Shown here: positions 24,894-33,463 of the stretch, in pieces
Position numbering within the stretch: the first letter of the stretch is position 1
How the letters are laid out: each line of letters begins with the position of its first letter
Assembly: GCF_014203535.1 (NCBI RefSeq)
Contig: NZ_JACHJI010000005.1
Span: 186,001-250,000, forward strand
Source: Streptomyces griseomycini
Lineage (GTDB): Bacteria > Actinomycetota > Actinomycetes > Streptomycetales > Streptomycetaceae
DNA length: 64,000 nt
Direction of reading: 5' to 3'
Position numbers and translations under genes: made by a program
Notes under the pieces: generated by a model
What the model was told of the DNA's origin: nothing
Seen by the model: the letters and a program-made list of their open reading frames with translations, nothing else
Databases searched by the model: none

Positions 24894-25361
24894 TCACGGG
24901 CCGGCGAGCTGGGGGACAGTGGCCGGGACGCTCCGGGAAGCCTGGTCGTCCACCGTTCCCGAGGGCGCCCCGGTGACGACCACCGAGCCCGAGCGCGTCG
25001 TCGAGGCCGACGGGGAGAGGACCGGCAGCCGTCCGGTGGCGCCGGCGGGCTGCCGGTCGATGACGTTGACGCGGTTGCAGGCGTTGATGACGGCGATCAG
25101 GGAGACCGACGCGACGAGCCGGTCCTCGTCGTAGTGCTCGGCCGCGTCCGCCCAGGCCTCGTCCGTGACCCCACCGGCGGCGTCCTCGGTGTGCATGTCG
25201 GCGCAGAACCCGCAGCCGTTGATCTGGCCGGCCCGGATCTTCACCAGTTCCTGGGTCGCGGCCGGCAGCCCCGAGCCGGCCACCACCTTGTTCGCCGAGT
25301 TGGTGTGCTTGAGGAGCTTGGCCCCGAGGGCGTTGCCGAAGAAGTCGAGACGCGCGTCCAC
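24894..25361 (-). pseudogene. AhpD/carboxymuconolactone decarboxylase family gene with internal deletion
   Basis: The start signals look intact: AGGAGGAG ends 7 bases before GTG 25361. The N-terminal half is a good AhpD-core protein: MDARLDFFGNALGAKLLKH, then ATQELVKIRAGQINGCGFCA with the CxxC...H redox motif (CGFCADMH). Immediately after HTEDAA the sequence jumps to AGGVTDEAWADAAEHYDEDR. In family members about 36 residues (the segment that begins around GESxVRLNLVAAWR and runs to ALELTE) lie between these two points, so I infer an in-frame deletion of roughly 110 bases. The end is also abnormal: RQPAGATGRLPVLSPSAS replaces the short normal C-terminus and runs on for about 50 residues. The frame stays open, so a truncated product could be made. 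Confidence 0.65.
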
Positions 25362-25673
25362 GGTGTGCTCCTCCTCGCAGTGTTGCGGTTGCGCCCTGAT
25401 GACCGGACAGCTCCGCACACCGTGACGGCGACCGGGGTGTGACCTGTGTCTGATCGGTGCGGTCGTCGGCGTAAGGGGCCCGCCACTTTCGGACGCCTGG
25501 CGGGTGCGGGTGCCGAAGACGCCTTCCAGAATCAAGTGGCTGACCGGAAGAGAGTTTCGAAGACGGATGGGCCGGGCGGCCCGGAGGACGCTCACGGACA
25601 TCCGCGCAGAGCCCTCGAAGCCGTGGCCGCCCGACGCATCGGCCCCCATCGCACAGCAAGGCCCGAGCGCACC
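25362..25673. other. Divergent promoter region between AhpD-like gene and PTS permease
   Basis: About 310 bases. It carries the ribosome site of the AhpD-like gene at its left edge and presumably both promoters. The open frame upstream of the PTS ATG has no homology. I see no DasR-like operator (two nearly symmetrical ACTGG/CCAGT halves) that would tie the PTS gene to aminosugar control. Confidence 0.35.
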
Positions 25674-27188
25674 ATGACCCAGAACAGACACCACGACACC
25701 GCTGCCGCCATCCTCCCCCTGGTCGGAGGCGCGCAGAACGTGACGTCGGTGGCCCACTGCATGACCCGGCTGAGGCTGGGGTTGCGGGATCGATCCCTCG
25801 TGCAGGACGAGCGCCTCAAGGCGCTTCCCGCGGTCATGGGCGTCGTCGAGGACGACACCTACCAGATCGTGCTGGGGCCGGGGACGGTGGCGCGCGTCAC
25901 CCCGGAGTTCGAGGCCATGGTCGAAGCGGCGGGCGCCGGGGCCGGGGCGGCCCCTCCCGGGCCGACCGCCCCGGACCGCGGATCCGGTCCCATGGCGGCC
26001 GAGGCGCTCGCGGCGCGGGGAGCAGCGCTCAGGGCGGAGCGGAAGGCGAAGAACGCCACGCCCCTCAAGCTCTTCCTGCGCCGCATCGCGAACATCTTCG
26101 TGCCGCTGATCCCCGCGCTCATCGGCTGCGGCATCATCGCGGGTCTGAACGGCCTCCTCGTCAACCTGCACTGGCTGCCGGGAGTCACCCCGGCCCTCGC
26201 CGCCGTGGCTTCGGGGTTCATGGCGCTGATCGCCGTCTTCGTCGGCCACAACACGGCTGCGGAGTTCGGCGGTACCCCGATCCTGGGTGGAGCCACCGCG
26301 GCGGTCATCGTCTACGCCGGAGTGGCCGACGTCGAGGCGTTCGGCCGGCAGCTCTCACCGGGACAGGGCGGTGTGCTGGGCGCCCTGGGCGCCGCATGGC
26401 TCGGCGTGTGCGTGGAGAAGTGGTGCCGTCGCCGGGTTCCCGAGTCCGTCGACGTCCTGGTGACGCCCACAGTCACCGTACTCGTGGCCGGACTGGCGAC
26501 CCTCTTCGGGCTGATGTTCCTCGCCGGTGCGGTCTCCACCGTGACCGGCGAGGCCGCCGACCGGCTCCTGTCCCACGGCGGGGCGGTCGCCGGGTTCCTC
26601 CTCGGAGGACTCTTCCTGCCGCTGGTCATGCTGGGGCTGCACCAGGCCCTGATCCCCCTGCACACGACCCTGATCGAGGGGGCGGGCTTCACCGTCCTGC
26701 TGCCGGTCCTCGCGATGGCGGGTGCGGGACAGGTCGGTGCGGCGATCGCGATCTACTGCCGGCTTCCCCACAGCACCTCGATCCGGAGCACCGTCAGGTC
26801 CGCACTCTGGCCCGGCTTCCTCGGCGTCGGGGAGCCTCTCATCTACGGAGTGACCCTTCCCCTGGGGCGCCCGTTCGTCACGGCCTGCACGGGCGGCGCC
26901 TTCGGCGGCGCGTTCGTCGGCCTCTTCAACCAACTGGGCACGGACGTGGGTTCCACCGCGATCGGGCCCTCGGGCTGGGCGCTCTTCCCCCTGCTCGACG
27001 GCAACCACGGCCCGGGACGGACGGTCGCCGTCTACGCCGCCGGTCTGGCCGTCGGTTACGCGGCCGGCTTCCTCGCGACCTATTACTTCGGTTTCACGAA
27101 GACCATGCTCACGGAACTCGACGCGGCGCCGGCCCCTCCGGCGGACGGGGGCGCCGCTCCCGCGGACCGGGTGGCCGAGGGGACCTGA
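25674..27188 (+). CDS. PTS transporter EIIBC, glucose/sucrose superfamily
   Basis: A 504-residue fusion of EIIB and EIIC. Residues 8-85 are the EIIB domain, with the phospho-accepting Cys in VTSVAHCMTRLRLGLRD and the YQIVLGPGTVARVTPEFE end. An Ala/Pro-rich linker (about 90-125) follows, then a membrane EIIC domain of about ten segments starting FLRRIANIFVPLIPALIGCG, with GHNTAAEFGGTPILGG and the substrate loop GVGEPLIYGVTLPLGRPF. No EIIA domain is present or adjacent, as in MurP-type and some sucrose-type permeases, which borrow EIIA from another system. The ATG at 25674 was chosen because the EIIB fold starts there. Specificity cannot be read from sequence; N-acetylmuramate, trehalose or beta-glucosides are all possible. 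Confidence 0.9.
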   Translation: MTQNRHHDTAAAILPLVGGAQNVTSVAHCMTRLRLGLRDRSLVQDERLKALPAVMGVVEDDTYQIVLGPGTVARVTPEFEAMVEAAGAGAGAAPPGPTAPDRGSGPMAAEALAARGAALRAERKAKNATPLKLFLRRIANIFVPLIPALIGCGIIAGLNGLLVNLHWLPGVTPALAAVASGFMALIAVFVGHNTAAEFGGTPILGGATAAVIVYAGVADVEAFGRQLSPGQGGVLGALGAAWLGVCVEKWCRRRVPESVDVLVTPTVTVLVAGLATLFGLMFLAGAVSTVTGEAADRLLSHGGAVAGFLLGGLFLPLVMLGLHQALIPLHTTLIEGAGFTVLLPVLAMAGAGQVGAAIAIYCRLPHSTSIRSTVRSALWPGFLGVGEPLIYGVTLPLGRPFVTACTGGAFGGAFVGLFNQLGTDVGSTAIGPSGWALFPLLDGNHGPGRTVAVYAAGLAVGYAAGFLATYYFGFTKTMLTELDAAPAPPADGGAAPADRVAEGT

Positions 27189-27207
27189 CGGACCGGGGCG
27201 TCGCCGA

Positions 27208-27477
27208 GGCCGGCAGCCCCCACGAGCCGCGGGTGGGGCTGGGGACGCGCCGGTGGCAGGCGAGCGTGGTGGACGCCGAGACCGCCGGCACCCCGAGTTC
27301 GCGGGCGGCGACCGCGTCCCACGGGCAGGCGCTGCCGTGGACGATCAGGCCGGGCCGGACGCGGCGCAGGCCGGTGAGCACCGTGGGCAGCACGCGGACG
27401 GCGGTGCGTGCGAGCGCGTCCGTCAGGGTGACCGGCATCGACGGATCGGGGAGCGCCGGACCACCGCCCGGCACCAC
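27208..27477 (-). pseudogene. Remnant of an MGT/UGT-type glycosyltransferase
   Basis: On the minus strand, just beyond the end of the PTS gene, one frame reads VTLTDALARTAVRVLPTVLT, then GLRRVRPGLIVHGSACPWDA, VAARELGVPAVSASTTLACH and RRVPSPTRGSW. This is the N-terminal domain pattern of macrolide-type glycosyltransferases (family: RPDLIVHDSACLWG..AA..LGVPAVSSFTTFAFNR). The rest of the enzyme, including the UDP-sugar binding C-terminal domain, is absent: the PTS gene occupies the place where it should continue. Only about 90 residues remain, so this is a decayed or truncated gene. Confidence 0.6.
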
Positions 27478-27548
27478 CTCGGACCTCGTTGTCAGCGGCC
27501 TGCTCTACAGTTCCCGGCACTTGATCACTGCGGGTGCGGGAGGCACGC

Positions 27549-28403
27549 ATGGGGTGGGTGTCGGCCGGCGGCTACGAGGTCGCCCTCGACGACGGCAAGG
27601 TGGTGTGCCGCAACGCGGCCGGGCGGCGGCTGAAGTCCGTACCGCCCAGGATCGCCGACGATCCGGCGGTGGTGGGGCTGCGTCAGCTCGCCGAGTGGCT
27701 GGAGCGGCACGAACGGCAGTGCCTGGCCGACGTGGAGCGGTGGATGGTGCGCTCGCTGCCGGTGCCGTTCGAGGTCCTGGCGCGGGTGTGGCCGGACCCG
27801 GCCTGGCAGGCCGCCCTGCGCGACCTGGTGGTCACGGGAGCGGACGGCACGGTGGCCGGGTTCCTGCGGGACGCCGACCCCGAGCGAGGCCTCGGCCTGG
27901 TCGACCTCGACGGCGACACCGTACGTCTCACCCCCGGCCTGGTCCGCCTGCCGCACCCGGTGCTCCTCGACGAGCTGGAGGAACTGCGTGAGTTCGCCGT
28001 CGAGATAGGCATCGAGCAGCGCGCCCGGCAGCTCTTCCGCGAGGTGTGGCACCGGCCCGCGGCGCTCGACGCCGAGGCCGACTCCGTCGAGGACTACGCG
28101 GGCGGCGCCTTCAAGGAACTGAGGTTCCTGCACGGCCGCGCGACCCAGCTGGGTTACCGCGTGCGCGCGGGCCACGCCGTGTGCTCCGTGCTGGAGGACG
28201 GCCGCGCAGTCGAGGCCCGGGTGTGGGTCGGCGACTACGACGGCTACGAGGAGACGGAGACCGGGCCCCTGGTGTTCACCGACCCGGCGGGCCGGGTGCT
28301 GAAGCTCGGCCGGGTCGGGCCGGTGGCCTGGTCGGAGGGCATGCGCATGGCGGCCGCGCTGTACGCCGGGCGTGACATCGAGGACGAGGAGCGTGCGGCA
28401 TGA
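27549..28403 (+). CDS. DUF4132-like protein, first gene of the MoxR-VWA-SWIM operon
   Basis: A 284-residue protein that begins MGWVSAGGYEVALDDGKVVC after a GGGAGG ribosome site. The C-terminal part (about 195-275) carries FKELRFLHGRATQLGYRVRA, then AVEARVWVGDYDGYEETETG and VGPVAWSEGMRMAAALYAGR, the pattern I associate with proteins annotated as DUF4132 in actinomycetes and with the MolR/YehI group of E. coli. The middle (70-160) is helical, with Leu-rich WLERHERQCLADVERWMV. No catalytic motif is apparent. The stop overlaps the next gene by 4 bases (ATGA), so it is the coupled first member of a five-gene operon. DUF assignment is moderately sure; function is unknown. Confidence 0.75.
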   Translation: MGWVSAGGYEVALDDGKVVCRNAAGRRLKSVPPRIADDPAVVGLRQLAEWLERHERQCLADVERWMVRSLPVPFEVLARVWPDPAWQAALRDLVVTGADGTVAGFLRDADPERGLGLVDLDGDTVRLTPGLVRLPHPVLLDELEELREFAVEIGIEQRARQLFREVWHRPAALDAEADSVEDYAGGAFKELRFLHGRATQLGYRVRAGHAVCSVLEDGRAVEARVWVGDYDGYEETETGPLVFTDPAGRVLKLGRVGPVAWSEGMRMAAALYAGRDIEDEERAA

Positions 28404-31400
28404 CGACGTACGACGGCATCACGTACGACGAGGCCACCTCCGCCGCGCTGCTCGACGCCGGCGCCGTACTGCCCCCGGGCACCACGGACCGCGAGGACGC
28501 CGACGTCCTCACCGTCCGCACGTACACCCACACCGCGCTGGACGGGCGGAAGGTCGTGCGACTGGTGCCGGGCACGCTCGGCGAGGCGGAGGACCTCGCC
28601 CTGGACTTCCTCGGACTGGCCCGCGAGCCGGAGACCCGCGAGGTCGGTCAGGTGCGCCGGGAGACCCTCGGCTTCCCCGCGTGGGCGCTGGTCAACGACC
28701 CGGCGAACGGACACCACGCGCTGGCGCTGGTCAAGGACGTCGAGCGGCTCGCCCGGCAGGCCAAGTCCCGTCCCGGCACCGCCAAGGAGGGCTTCGAGGC
28801 GCTCGGGGAGCGGCTCGGCCGGGCCGTGCCGCACTTCCTGCCCACTTTCTACGAGCAGGCCGCCCGCGTCTTCCTCCAGCACGAGAACACCACGTACGCG
28901 GCGGCCTTCTTCGGCAAGGCCCGTGAGGCGGAACGGGTGCACGCGCTGACCGTGGACGAGGAGCGGCAGCGGGCCGTGTTCCTGGAGTTCGCCTTCGCCG
29001 GGGCGCTGACGGTCAAGGCGCTCAAGGAGCACGTGAAGGCCCTCGCGGCACGGCTCACCCCGGCCGAGGCCTGGACGCAGTTCCGGCAGCTGACCGTGGA
29101 GCGCTGCGCGGCCGGCACGCCGCCGTACGCGTCGCTGCCCCAGGACGCGCGCGCCCTGATCAAGGCGGCGGGACTGAACCGGGTCACCGAGGAGTGCGCC
29201 CTGGTCGCGGACCTGCTCGCGTCACCCGCGGCGGTCCGGGCCCCCGCGTCCTTCTGGAACGCCTACCGGGCGACGCTCGTCGTCCTGGCCGGGCAGCAGC
29301 CCGCCGTGCGGACCCGGCTGCTGGAGATCATGCCGGCCGGGCTGGGCCGCTCCACCGGGGACGACGAGTTCTGGCTGGAGCTGCTCGCCGAGACCGGCGC
29401 CGACCGGCTGCTGACGGGCGAGGACGGGGCGGCGGACGCGGTCGACGCGGCGGACTGGCTCAGCCGCTGGGCCCTGCACCGCAAGCACGGCGGCACGGTC
29501 AGCGACCGCTCGCCCGCCACCCTCGCGCTCGTGGAGCGCATGGCTCCGCGCCTGCGCGACCAGGGCCGCCCCGTCGACCTCTTCACCGGCCGCTGGCACG
29601 CCGGCGCCGACCTCGACCTGCTGGACCTGTGCGTGGCGCAGGACGTGCCGCTCACTCCGCCCGGTGCCGACCAGGGCGTCCACCTCGCCCTCGACCGGTG
29701 GCTGATGGACACCCGGCCCGGCCGGCGCGACCTGACGGCCGTCGCGGCGGACCGGCACGGCCGCCGCATGCTCTACGACGCCGTCGGCAACCGGCACCGC
29801 CGGCACACCGGCCGAGGGGCGCTGGAGGGGATCGCCGGCCACCCCGTGCTCGCCGACGTGCTCCGGGAGTGGCTCGACGACGCCGCCGGCGAACTGGACG
29901 GCGCGGCCGGTCTGGCGGCCGCCCGCGCGGCGCTCGAGCGGCTGAGCCCGTTCCGCGGGATCGCCGCACGGATCAGCCCGGGGGCCGTCGCCCGGGCCGC
30001 CGCACTCGACGTCGCACCACTGCTCGGCAACACCCTGCGCGCCGGGATCCCGGACGAACTGGGCTGGCCCGCCCTCGACGAGGCGCTGCGCCGGCTCGAC
30101 GCCGGGACCCGGCGCGACGGCGAGGACACCCTCGCCGTCCACGAGGCCTGGCCGGCCCTGGTCCTCTCCCGCAGGCACAAGGCGATCGTCGTGGGTCCGC
30201 AGGACGTCCTGCTGGAACACGACCTGCGGCTGCCGGTCGAGCTGGGCCGCTGGCAGCGGCCGTCGTTCCGCTACGCGGACGGCGAACTGCTGGTGATGTG
30301 GCACCACGACGGCAAGCAGTACGGCTACTGGTCGTCCCGCCCCACCGAGGTGTTCCCGCTCGGCGGCGAGAAGCTCCCGCACTGGTACGGCGGCGGCGAC
30401 GCGGGCGAGACCTCGATCCCGCTGCCGGGCGGCGGCCGCGCCACCGGCGGGCGCGCCCTGCACGCCGGCGACACGGTCGTGCCGCCCGGCCGCCGCGTCC
30501 TCGGGGACGGCACCTCGTACTGGCGCCAGGGCCGGCAGGGGCGGCAGCAGGTGTGGCTCGAGTACGACCCGGCCACCGGCACGCACGGGCGTGCCTCGCT
30601 GCCCGCGTTCCTGAGGTCCGGCATCCGCGAGGGCGCCACCCTGCTCCAGCAGCACTGCGCCGTGCTGCCCCTGCAACCCGGCCTGGAGCACAGCCCGTTC
30701 GGCACCGACGGCACGGTCCTCGGCCGCTGGGTGCGCGCCGAGGGCGACGGCGACGAGGCCCGTACCACCGTCGGCACGCCGGACGGGCGTACCGTCACCC
30801 TCCCGACGGCACACGGCCGGACACCGGGCGTTCCGGTCGGTGCGCTGCGGCTGCCCGGTGGCGTCGAGCCCCTGGTCGTCGCCCACTACCGCCAGGTCAT
30901 CCTGTACACGACCGACGACACCACAGGTGTGCGGGAACTGGGCCGGCTGACACCGCTGGAACGCGGCGGCGAGTTCGCCGCCGGCACACGACTCGTGCCG
31001 CCGGTCGACTTCTGGCACGCGCTGCGGCCGCGCGACGAGGGTGCCTCGGCGCTCCTGCGGGCGCTGAGCGACGAGCAGGCGGACGAGCTGCTGCGCGCCG
31101 GGGCCCGGGCGCTGGCGGAGTGGCGGGCTGAGGCCGCGGCGGCGGCCGAACGGGCGAAGGCGGCGGGCGGCCCGGGGACCGGGGCACGGAACACCGCGGG
31201 GACCACCGCCGACGAGCCCGCCGTCCCCGCCGCCGACGAGGTCCTGCGGGAGACCGTCTCCCGCTGCCTGCCCGCCCTCACCGAGCCCCACCTGCTCACC
31301 GGTGTCGCCGCCCTCGTGCGCGCGGTGCTGCGCCTGGCGGAGTCCGTCGCCACGTTCGTGACGCCCCCGGTGGAGCAGTCCGAGGCGGACCGCAGGCGTG

Positions 31401-33463
31401 TCGAGGGCATGTTCGTCGACTACAGCCCCGAGAACGGCGACGACCAGACGCTGCGCGAGGCGACCACCGGTCTCGCCGAACTGCAGGGCTGGTGGGGCGG
31501 CGGGCAGCGCTGGAGCGCGCTGCGTCAGATCCGCGCCGTGAACCACGTCCTGTCCGGGAAGCCCGCCGACGGCAAGCCCCTGCCCGGGTCCGCCCGGCTC
31601 GCCGGGACCGCCGACGGGTGGCGCAGCGACGAGTTCACCGTTCCGGGCATCGGCGCGGTGTGGCCGTCCGTGCTGAGCGTGCTGCGCCCGCTCGCCTACC
31701 GTGCCGCCTCACCGACCGTGACGGAGACGCACCGCCAGGCGCTGCTGCTGCTGTTCGAGGCGGTCACGGAGGGTCCGCTGGCCGCGCCCGGGGGCGCGCT
31801 GCGCGAGGTCGTGCTGAGCGAGCCGTACGGCAAGCAGGAGCGTGTGGGCCAGGTGCTGCGCCGGGAAGGCCGCACCGTCGTCGTCCTCGGCTGCCAGAAC
31901 GCCGACCGCCACAACGGGCGCGTGAGCTGGCTGGCACTGGACCACGACCCGGCCGGCGTGTTCGGTGCGGTCGCGCACCTCACGCTGGAGAGGGAGAGCG
32001 CGTACCCGCCGGTGTTCCCGGCCGACGCGCTGGCCGCGGTGACCGGGCTGATCCGGGAGAAGGGGCCCGCGCCCTGGCAGCCGGAGGCACCCGCGCTCCT
32101 GGCCGCCGCGACACGGGGCGGGCTGGGACCCGCGCAGGCGGCCCTGCTGCTCGCCGGGAGGCCGTCCCAGCTCACCGACGAGGTGATCGCCGCCACCGGA
32201 CTGAAGCCGCGTCAGAAGCAGCTCGGCGACGCGCTGCTGGGCTCGCTGGAGTCCCGTGACCGGGCGGCGCTCATCGGCGCGCTGCTGCCCGAGGACCCCG
32301 CCGACCTGTGGACGGCCGGACCGGACACGGAAGCGGCGGCCCGGGTGTGGGCCGAACGCCTCGACGGGATCGTCCGCCTGCCCGAGGACCTCGCCGGGGA
32401 GCTCTCCCTGGCGGGACTGTCCACCGGCTCCGCCGAGGAGGTGCTCAACCCGCACCGCACCCCCTGGATCAGCCGCACCACGGTGCAGCGGCCCGACAAG
32501 GACGGCAACCTGGCGCCGGAGGACCCCGCGGCGCTGCCCGGGCGGTACGGCCTGACGCATGCCGTGACCGCCCTGGCCGGGCTCGCCTACTCCCTGCCGT
32601 ACGGGCACCCCCTGCGCGCCGCCTTGCCGGAGGGGCTCGCCGCGCTGCGCCGCCGCGTCGCGGACCCCGGGCTGCTGCTCGACCTCGACCTGGGGTGGAC
32701 CGAGAAGGGCACGTCGACCGCCGCCGAGCTGCGCAAGGCGTACGGACTGCCCGCCACCGGCGGCGCCGACGCGCACGGCCTGACCCACGTCGGCGAGGCG
32801 CTGGTGCTGCGCCCCTGGTACGGCGACCAGGAGGCCGTCCTGGTGCGCGCAGGCGCCCTCACCAGGGCGGACGACCCCGTGTTCGGACTGGTCGAGGGAC
32901 TCGTCGGGCCCGGGCGGGGCGAGGGCGTGCGGGCGCTGCGGACGATCCTGGACGACGGACTCGCCCGCGCCCTCGCGGCCGGAACGGATCCCGAAGGACC
33001 CACCGGATACGCCCAGGACCCGACCCTCGGCGTGCCCGACCTGGTCGCCGAGGTCGCCGGGACCCACGGCCTGGGCGAGGACGCGGCGGCGCTCTACCTC
33101 CAACTGCTGGCCCTGCCCGACCCGACGGACCGCAACCGCGCCCGCTGGACGGGCTGGAAGCCCGCCCGCGCCAAGAAGGCCCGGGCCGAACTGGCGGCCA
33201 CCGGCCTGGTCGTGGAGGCGAAGCGGTCCCGCGCCGGACGCACCCTCTTCCTGCCGTGCGGCTGGCTGGACCTGAGGTCCCCCGCGCTGCCGGTGGAGAT
33301 CTGGAAGCAGGGCCTCTACCCGATCCGCGGCCACTCCCGCGCGGTGCCGCTGCTGCCGGTGCCCGAGCTGTTCACGCGCGCGTGGGACCGCGTCCGCGCC
33401 GGTGACGCCCCGGCCTACGAGGAACTCACCACCCGCGCCACCCGCAAGGGCCGCCGCCGATGA
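28400..33463 (+). CDS. Giant (1687-aa) protein of unknown function in MoxR-VWA-SWIM operon
   Basis: A 1687-residue protein, one of the largest in the window, without a domain I can name with confidence. It starts MTTYDGITYDEATSAALL and has no signal peptide or membrane segment. Residues about 60-220 are helical with SGGT-like repeats absent; a central region (about 590-760) is beta-rich and Gly/Tyr-rich (SFRYADGELLVMWHHDGKQY), possibly propeller-like. The C-terminal 130 residues look like a winged helix (GEDAAALYLQLLAL, then KARAELAATGLVVEAKRSRA and GRTLFLP), consistent with the 'DNA-binding protein' label similar Streptomyces proteins carry. It overlaps its neighbours on both sides by 4 bases. 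I infer it is the scaffold or target-recognition subunit of the system. Confidence 0.8.
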   Translation: MTTYDGITYDEATSAALLDAGAVLPPGTTDREDADVLTVRTYTHTALDGRKVVRLVPGTLGEAEDLALDFLGLAREPETREVGQVRRETLGFPAWALVNDPANGHHALALVKDVERLARQAKSRPGTAKEGFEALGERLGRAVPHFLPTFYEQAARVFLQHENTTYAAAFFGKAREAERVHALTVDEERQRAVFLEFAFAGALTVKALKEHVKALAARLTPAEAWTQFRQLTVERCAAGTPPYASLPQDARALIKAAGLNRVTEECALVADLLASPAAVRAPASFWNAYRATLVVLAGQQPAVRTRLLEIMPAGLGRSTGDDEFWLELLAETGADRLLTGEDGAADAVDAADWLSRWALHRKHGGTVSDRSPATLALVERMAPRLRDQGRPVDLFTGRWHAGADLDLLDLCVAQDVPLTPPGADQGVHLALDRWLMDTRPGRRDLTAVAADRHGRRMLYDAVGNRHRRHTGRGALEGIAGHPVLADVLREWLDDAAGELDGAAGLAAARAALERLSPFRGIAARISPGAVARAAALDVAPLLGNTLRAGIPDELGWPALDEALRRLDAGTRRDGEDTLAVHEAWPALVLSRRHKAIVVGPQDVLLEHDLRLPVELGRWQRPSFRYADGELLVMWHHDGKQYGYWSSRPTEVFPLGGEKLPHWYGGGDAGETSIPLPGGGRATGGRALHAGDTVVPPGRRVLGDGTSYWRQGRQGRQQVWLEYDPATGTHGRASLPAFLRSGIREGATLLQQHCAVLPLQPGLEHSPFGTDGTVLGRWVRAEGDGDEARTTVGTPDGRTVTLPTAHGRTPGVPVGALRLPGGVEPLVVAHYRQVILYTTDDTTGVRELGRLTPLERGGEFAAGTRLVPPVDFWHALRPRDEGASALLRALSDEQADELLRAGARALAEWRAEAAAAAERAKAAGGPGTGARNTAGTTADEPAVPAADEVLRETVSRCLPALTEPHLLTGVAALVRAVLRLAESVATFVTPPVEQSEADRRRVEGMFVDYSPENGDDQTLREATTGLAELQGWWGGGQRWSALRQIRAVNHVLSGKPADGKPLPGSARLAGTADGWRSDEFTVPGIGAVWPSVLSVLRPLAYRAASPTVTETHRQALLLLFEAVTEGPLAAPGGALREVVLSEPYGKQERVGQVLRREGRTVVVLGCQNADRHNGRVSWLALDHDPAGVFGAVAHLTLERESAYPPVFPADALAAVTGLIREKGPAPWQPEAPALLAAATRGGLGPAQAALLLAGRPSQLTDEVIAATGLKPRQKQLGDALLGSLESRDRAALIGALLPEDPADLWTAGPDTEAAARVWAERLDGIVRLPEDLAGELSLAGLSTGSAEEVLNPHRTPWISRTTVQRPDKDGNLAPEDPAALPGRYGLTHAVTALAGLAYSLPYGHPLRAALPEGLAALRRRVADPGLLLDLDLGWTEKGTSTAAELRKAYGLPATGGADAHGLTHVGEALVLRPWYGDQEAVLVRAGALTRADDPVFGLVEGLVGPGRGEGVRALRTILDDGLARALAAGTDPEGPTGYAQDPTLGVPDLVAEVAGTHGLGEDAAALYLQLLALPDPTDRNRARWTGWKPARAKKARAELAATGLVVEAKRSRAGRTLFLPCGWLDLRSPALPVEIWKQGLYPIRGHSRAVPLLPVPELFTRAWDRVRAGDAPAYEELTTRATRKGRRR

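Noticed and set aside
29222..31546. Minus-strand open frame of 774 codons within the giant gene
   Set aside because: Antisense to a gene with normal codon use and tight operon overlaps; composition is that of an antisense GC-rich frame.
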